Assembly: GCA_030831725.1 (NCBI GenBank)
Contig: JAURKN010000157.1
Span: forward strand, 1-19,549
Length of the DNA: 19,549 bases
Source of the DNA: Ferruginibacter sp.
GTDB taxonomy: Bacteria; Bacteroidota; Bacteroidia; Chitinophagales; Chitinophagaceae
Direction: 5' to 3'
A program made the position numbers and the translations under genes. The notes under the pieces were generated by a model. That model was not told where the DNA came from. It saw only the letters and a program-made list of their open reading frames with translations, and did no database searches. Positions 16,204-19,549 of the stretch are shown in pieces. How positions within the stretch are numbered: the first letter of the stretch is position 1; each line of letters opens with the position of its first letter.

Positions 16204-16833
16204 TTGTACTATTTTGTTAAAACTCCAATTTGGCTTACTTGGATATATCCCAAACGGATTTGGAAAATTAAAACCCAAGAAAAAAAACTGTTTCTAACTT
16301 TTGATGATGGGCCTCATCCAAGGATAACGCCTGCTGTCTTAGATCTGTTGCGGGTTTACAACGCCAAAGCCACTTTTTTCTGTATCGGAAATAACATTGA
16401 AAAATATCCGGAAGTATATACCAGAATTTTACAAGAAGGTCATACCGTCGGCAATCATACATTCAACCATTTAAATGGATGGAGGGTTTCGGATGAAGAT
16501 TATTTTTTGAATATCAGCAAAGCAAAAAAATGGATAGACAGTACATTTTTTCGTCCTCCATACGGAAGGTTGACACGATTCCAAGAGAAATGGCTTGAAC
16601 AAAAACCGTTGAATTTGAAAACGGTGATGTGGACGGTTTTAAGTGGCGATTTTGATAAAGGACTGAACAAAGAAGATTGTTTTCGCAATGTGCTTTTAAA
16701 TGCTTGCAAAGGAGCAATCGTTGTTTTTCATGATAGCGAAAAATCGGAAGAAAGGATGATGTATGCCCTTGAAAAGGTTTTGATTGCATTTAGCGCTGAG
16801 GGTTGGAACTTCGAAGCCTTATCAACAAGTTAA
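16204..16833 (+). CDS. NodB-domain polysaccharide deacetylase family protein
   Basis: A 209-residue carbohydrate esterase family 4 protein that would remove N- or O-acetyl groups from polysaccharide or peptidoglycan. All five NodB motifs are present: TFDDGP (32-37, catalytic base Asp34 and metal Asp35), the metal pair in HTFNH (His85, His89), RPPYGR (117-122), the Trp motif MWTVLSGDFD (142-151), and FHDS with His176. No signal peptide is visible; the short N-terminus VKTPIWLTWIYPKRIW may associate with a membrane. The only plausible start is the TTG at 16204, because the first in-frame ATG lies far inside the domain and the family homologues begin with a similar M-Y/L-x-VKTP stretch. The substrate is unknown. 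Confidence 0.9.
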   Translation: MYYFVKTPIWLTWIYPKRIWKIKTQEKKLFLTFDDGPHPRITPAVLDLLRVYNAKATFFCIGNNIEKYPEVYTRILQEGHTVGNHTFNHLNGWRVSDEDYFLNISKAKKWIDSTFFRPPYGRLTRFQEKWLEQKPLNLKTVMWTVLSGDFDKGLNKEDCFRNVLLNACKGAIVVFHDSEKSEERMMYALEKVLIAFSAEGWNFEALSTS

Positions 16834-16839
16834 AAAAAA

Positions 16840-16869
16840 GGGCGGGGGTAGAAACCCTGGCCCGTTTTT
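16840..16869 (+). terminator. Intrinsic terminator after the polysaccharide deacetylase gene
   Basis: Stem GGGC-GG-GGGT (16840-16849), AGAA loop, ACCC-TG-GCCC (16854-16863), with a two-by-two internal loop, then G and TTTTT. It lies seven bases after the stop codon. This GC-rich patch contrasts with the AT-rich flanks. Confidence 0.72.
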
Positions 16870-16961
16870 AATCCGTACCCTATGAAAACTGAAGCCAAGA
16901 TAAGCACTTGTTTTTGAATTACCAATACGATTTTCTTATAATTTATAAAACCACATTCCGA

Positions 16962-17729
16962 ATGTACCTTGTTGATACCCACTGCCATATTTATCTGGAG
17001 GAATTTGATGTTGACAGAGAAGAAATGATGATACGATCCGAATCCGCTATGGTAAATCGTCATTTTATGCCAGCCATCAACAGCTCCACCCACGACAAGA
17101 TGATGGCGCTAGAGGAGTCATATCCGGGTAAGTGTTTTTCTATGATTGGGTTACACCCCTGTTATGTGAAGGAAGATTATCAAAAAGAACTTGAGATAGT
17201 AGAAGACTGGCTTCAAAAAAGGCGGTTTTCTGCCATTGGTGAATGTGGACTCGATTTATACTGGGATAAAACTTTTTTCAATCAGCAAAAAGAGGCGCTT
17301 GTTCAACAAATTTCATGGGCAAAATCATATGATTTATCCATTGTTTTACATACAAGAAATGCAACAAGGGAAACCATAGACTTGATACAAAAACATCATT
17401 TTGAAGGCATGCGAGGTATTTTTCATTGCTTTGGAGGAAGTATTGATGAGGCGAATGAAATAACTGAACTTGGTTTTCACTTGGGTATCGGGGGAGTTGT
17501 CACATACAAAAATGCCGGGCTTGATGTGGTTGTCAAAGAGATACCGCTGAAGCACATCGTATTGGAAACAGATGCTCCTTATCTTGCACCTACTCCAAAT
17601 AGGGGAAAGCGAAATGAACCATCAATGCTTATGCTCGTTGCTGAAAAAATCGCTTTTTTAAAAAATTGTACCATCGAAGAAGTTGCACGAACAACGACAG
17701 AAAATGCATCGAAGGTTTTTAGAACATAA
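16962..17729 (+). CDS. TatD-family metal-dependent hydrolase (DNase-like)
   Basis: A 255-residue TIM-barrel amidohydrolase-superfamily protein of the TatD/YcfH/YjjV type. The two-metal ligands are all visible: His7 and His9 in DTHCHIYL, Glu94 in AIGECGLD, His130 in VLHTRNA, His155 in IFHCFGG, and Asp204 in ETDAPYLAP. TatD proteins are 3'-5' exonucleases linked to DNA repair or turnover; some paralogues may act on D-aminoacyl-tRNA or other substrates. I take the ATG at 16962. The frame stays open to a TTG at 16908, but that would add an 18-residue AT-rich leader with no family counterpart. It is followed 51 bases later by murF and could share its transcript. Confidence 0.93.
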   Translation: MYLVDTHCHIYLEEFDVDREEMMIRSESAMVNRHFMPAINSSTHDKMMALEESYPGKCFSMIGLHPCYVKEDYQKELEIVEDWLQKRRFSAIGECGLDLYWDKTFFNQQKEALVQQISWAKSYDLSIVLHTRNATRETIDLIQKHHFEGMRGIFHCFGGSIDEANEITELGFHLGIGGVVTYKNAGLDVVVKEIPLKHIVLETDAPYLAPTPNRGKRNEPSMLMLVAEKIAFLKNCTIEEVARTTTENASKVFRT

Positions 17730-17780
17730 AAAAATCTATCCTCGTTGTTATCGAAATCAATCAAATAAAATATCATCAAA

Positions 17781-19082
17781 GTGAAAATCAAAGATCTTTA
17801 CGAGATTTATCTAAGTCATCCTGAAATTCAAACCGACACCAGAAAAATAAAACCTGGTCAACTTTTTTTTGCACTCAAAGGGGATCAATTCAATGGAAAC
17901 GCATTTGCTGCAAAGGCACTTGAGTTGGGAGCATCATATTGTGTTGTGGATGAGGAAACAGGAATACAAGACAGCAGAATCATACTTGTAGATGATGTAT
18001 TGACAGCGCTGCAACAATTGGCAAAGATGCACAGAGCGCAGTTCGATATTCCCTTCATCGCCATAACCGGAAGCAATGGTAAAACAACCACAAAAGAATT
18101 GATTCATGCTGTTTTGTCAACTACATACAAAACATATACAACCGAAGGCAATCTCAATAATCACATCGGGATTCCATTAACCATTTTGAAAATCAAATCT
18201 GATGCAGAAATCGCAGTGATTGAAATGGGGGCGAATCATCAAAAAGAAATAGAGAGCTATTGTACTTACGCCAAGCCTACGCATGGATTAATAACCAATT
18301 GTGGAAAGGCACACTTAGAAGGCTTTGGAGGAGTATTAGGCGTGCGCAAGGGAAAGGGTGAACTATTTGATTACATCAGGGAGAATAACGGAACTGTATT
18401 TGTTTGTTCTGATTATGATTACTTGATGGATATGAGCAAGGGAATCAACAACAGAATATTCTATGGTACCCATGTTGCAAATGAAACAATTCAAAACATT
18501 ATATCTGCTTCTTCTACAATAGACTCCGAATCCAAACTGAAATTGAGTTTTCGGACAGATGATAATGATTCTGGTATGATGTCTACTGCATTGGTTGGAG
18601 ATTATAATTTGCCTAATGTGCTTGCCGCCTGTTGTATTGGGTTGCATTTCGGAATTGAGACGAACAAGATGAAATTCGCCATCGAATCATATGTTCCAAC
18701 CAACAGCAGATCACAGTTGATTGAAAAAGGGGATAATAAAATCATATTGGATGCTTATAATGCCAATCCCAGCAGCATGAAGCTTGCTATTGAAAATTTT
18801 GTCAAAATGCAAGCTGATCAAAAAATATTGATGTTGGGAGGAATGATGGAGTTGGGAGAGGAATCTGAATCGGAACATAAAAAAATCGTCGATTTGATTG
18901 ATACATTTCAGTGGGAACATGTGGTGCTTGTGGGTAAACAATTTGAGATGTATCGTAACCGACATCTGTATTTTGAAGATTCGGATCAAGCCGCGAACTG
19001 GTTCAAATCCATGAATTTCAGAGGAGTGTCTGTACTGTTGAAAGGTTCACGAAGCATGAAAATGGAAAAGGTTATTGAATGA
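17781..19082 (+). CDS. murF: UDP-N-acetylmuramoyl-tripeptide:D-alanyl-D-alanine ligase MurF (canonical, stand-alone)
   Basis: A 433-residue cytoplasmic Mur ligase (E. coli MurF has 452) that adds D-Ala-D-Ala to UDP-MurNAc-tripeptide with ATP. The motifs are canonical: TDTRKIKPGQLFFAL near 18-32, P-loop GSNGKTTTKE (97-106), NLNNHIGIPLTIL (124-136), EMGANHQKEI, AHLEGFGG with the carbamylated-lysine equivalent at Lys192 in KGKGELF, NSRSQ at 308-312, DAYNANPSSM (324-333), and a final LKGSRSMKMEKV. This contrasts with the diverged ligase half of the murF/alr fusion at 5372, so this gene is the likelier supplier of MurF activity. The start is GTG at 17781; the family alignment begins there and no in-frame ATG is nearby. 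Confidence 0.94.
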   Translation: MKIKDLYEIYLSHPEIQTDTRKIKPGQLFFALKGDQFNGNAFAAKALELGASYCVVDEETGIQDSRIILVDDVLTALQQLAKMHRAQFDIPFIAITGSNGKTTTKELIHAVLSTTYKTYTTEGNLNNHIGIPLTILKIKSDAEIAVIEMGANHQKEIESYCTYAKPTHGLITNCGKAHLEGFGGVLGVRKGKGELFDYIRENNGTVFVCSDYDYLMDMSKGINNRIFYGTHVANETIQNIISASSTIDSESKLKLSFRTDDNDSGMMSTALVGDYNLPNVLAACCIGLHFGIETNKMKFAIESYVPTNSRSQLIEKGDNKIILDAYNANPSSMKLAIENFVKMQADQKILMLGGMMELGEESESEHKKIVDLIDTFQWEHVVLVGKQFEMYRNRHLYFEDSDQAANWFKSMNFRGVSVLLKGSRSMKMEKVIE

Positions 19083-19136
19083 TTTTTATTTAACTGAGAT
19101 TGCCCTTACCTTTGCCATCCCAATTCAATTTTTACA

Positions 19137-19165
19137 TTGATAATGAATCATTCATCTATGTTTTG
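19137..19165 (+). promoter_or_regulatory. Candidate promoter of tRNA-Ser with a palindrome in its spacer
   Basis: A TTG (19137-19139) is followed after 17 bases by TATGTTTTG (19157-19165), close to the TTG/TAnnTTTG pattern but one base longer in the -7 element. It ends ten bases before the tRNA. The spacer holds a perfect 13-base palindrome, ATGAATCATTCAT (19143-19155). Function is unproven. Confidence 0.35.
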
Positions 19166-19175
19166 GATTGATATT

Positions 19176-19265
19176 GGAGAGTTGTCCGAGTGGTTGAAGG
19201 AGCACGCCTGGAAAGTGTGTATACGGGAAACCGTATCGAGGGTTCGAATCCCTCACTCTCCGCCA
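19176..19265 (+). tRNA. tRNA-Ser (anticodon GGA)
   Basis: A complete class II tRNA of 90 bases with encoded CCA. The acceptor stem GGAGAGT/ACTCTCC pairs fully. The anticodon stem is CACGC/GTGTG with loop CTGGAAA (anticodon GGA at 19210-19212, reading UCC and UCU). A long variable arm, GTATACGGGAAACCGTATC, forms its own hairpin, as expected for serine. The T arm is GAGGG-TTCGAAT-CCCTC. Protein-like readings across this locus on both strands are artefacts of the tRNA. Confidence 0.97.
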
Positions 19266-19270
19266 AGAGA

Positions 19271-19305
19271 AATAAACCCACGAGAAATCGTGGGTTTATT
19301 CTTTT
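19271..19305 (+). terminator. GNRA-loop hairpin terminator of tRNA-Ser
   Basis: A perfect 13-bp stem, AATAAACCCACGA (19271-19283) with 19288-19300, closed by a GAAA tetraloop. It is followed by CTTTTCCC and starts five bases after the tRNA CCA. The 3' arm and flank (19294-19308) are also complementary to a segment of the repeat downstream. Confidence 0.8.
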
Positions 19306-19314
19306 CCCAAACTG

Positions 19315-19549
19315 AGCCAAGCTTGCTTGAGCGAGGTGCCGGGAAAAGAATAAACGAAGACGCGCAGCGTCTGTGTTTATTGTCACTTGAGGCCACCCCA
19401 AATGGGCTCACGAGCGAAGCGAGTAATCCCCAAAGATTAATATGAAGCCAAGCTTGCTTGAGCGAGGTGCAGGGAAAAGAATAAACGAAGACGCGCAGCG
19501 TCTGTGTTTATTGTCACTTGAGGCCACCCCAAATGGGCTCACGAGCGAA
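19315..19549. repeat. 131-bp tandem repeat downstream of tRNA-Ser (second copy cut by window edge)
   Basis: Copy 1 is 19315-19445 and copy 2 is 19446-19549 (104 of 131 bases, truncated by the window). Over the 104 comparable bases there is one difference (C at 19340, A at 19471). Each unit holds a hairpin ATAAAC-GA-AGACGC-gca-GCGTCT-GT-GTTTAT (19350-19380; 19481-19511), a small CTTGC-TTGA-GCGAG hairpin, and a mirror-like GAGCGAAGCGAG. No credible coding signal or tRNA 3'-end copy is present. Confidence 0.93.

Noticed and set aside
16908..16961. Upstream TTG start for the TatD gene
   Set aside because: The added 18 residues come from AT-rich leader DNA; the family begins at the MYLVDTHCH stretch.
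19137..19445. Open frames over the tRNA-Ser locus on both strands (GELSEWLKEHAWK-like on +, AESEGFEPS-like on -)
   Set aside because: These are translations of a tRNA-Ser gene, a common annotation artefact; the region folds as a complete tRNA plus terminator.
19176..19549. Integrative element or att site at the tRNA
   Set aside because: No duplicated tRNA 3' end, integrase or mobile gene is visible; the repeat shares no sequence with the tRNA.
19315..19549. CRISPR array
   Set aside because: The whole 131-base unit is repeated; there are no short repeats with variable spacers and no cas genes.

Overview
This window looks like ordinary chromosome of a member of the Bacteroidota, probably near Chitinophagales or Saprospiria (the lower rank is a guess). 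The signs are a gldF-gldG pair, a fused MurF-alanine racemase, a long-form LspA, M43 and other small lipoproteins with SPII signals, A-rich leaders instead of Shine-Dalgarno sites, and several perfect matches to the TAnnTTTG -7 element. The window is moderately AT-rich and densely coded. No stretch over 300 bases lacks a gene; the longest gap is 176 bases (2747-2922).

Layout from left to right. (1) 1-1687 (+): an ISC-type Fe-S assembly cluster, iscS (5' end cut by the window edge), iscU and iscA, closed by a strong bidirectional terminator. (2) 1760-2746 (-): a secreted M43 zinc-peptidase lipoprotein. (3) 2923-10108 (+): a probable operon gldF-gldG-murF/alr-lspA-lipoprotein. It links the gliding/secretion ABC transporter, peptidoglycan precursor synthesis, the lipoprotein signal peptidase and a triple-repeat lipoprotein. 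Its end carries a perfect 57-bp tandem duplication across the stop codon, then a terminator. (4) 14416-10263 (-): gltX, a stand-alone B12-binding mutase subunit, an enoyl-CoA hydratase and fumC, tightly packed. (5) 15207-14497 (-): deoD. (6) 16137-15295 (-): an unrecognised lipoprotein, divergent from (7) 16204-16833 (+), a NodB-type polysaccharide deacetylase. (8) 16962-17729 (+): TatD-family hydrolase. (9) 17781-19082 (+): a second, canonical stand-alone murF. (10) 19176-19265 (+): tRNA-Ser(GGA), a GNRA-loop hairpin terminator, and a 131-bp near-identical tandem repeat that runs off the right edge.

Cell-envelope work recurs: D-Ala and D-Ala-D-Ala addition (murF/alr, murF), lipoprotein maturation (lspA), three lipoproteins, the deacetylase and GldFG. 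The rest is core metabolism and translation. I see no phage, transposase, CRISPR array, toxin-antitoxin or defence locus, and no clear new multigene system. The least explained structures are the structured tandem repeat after tRNA-Ser, the fresh duplication at 10074-10187, and the pairing of a diverged fused MurF with a canonical one.
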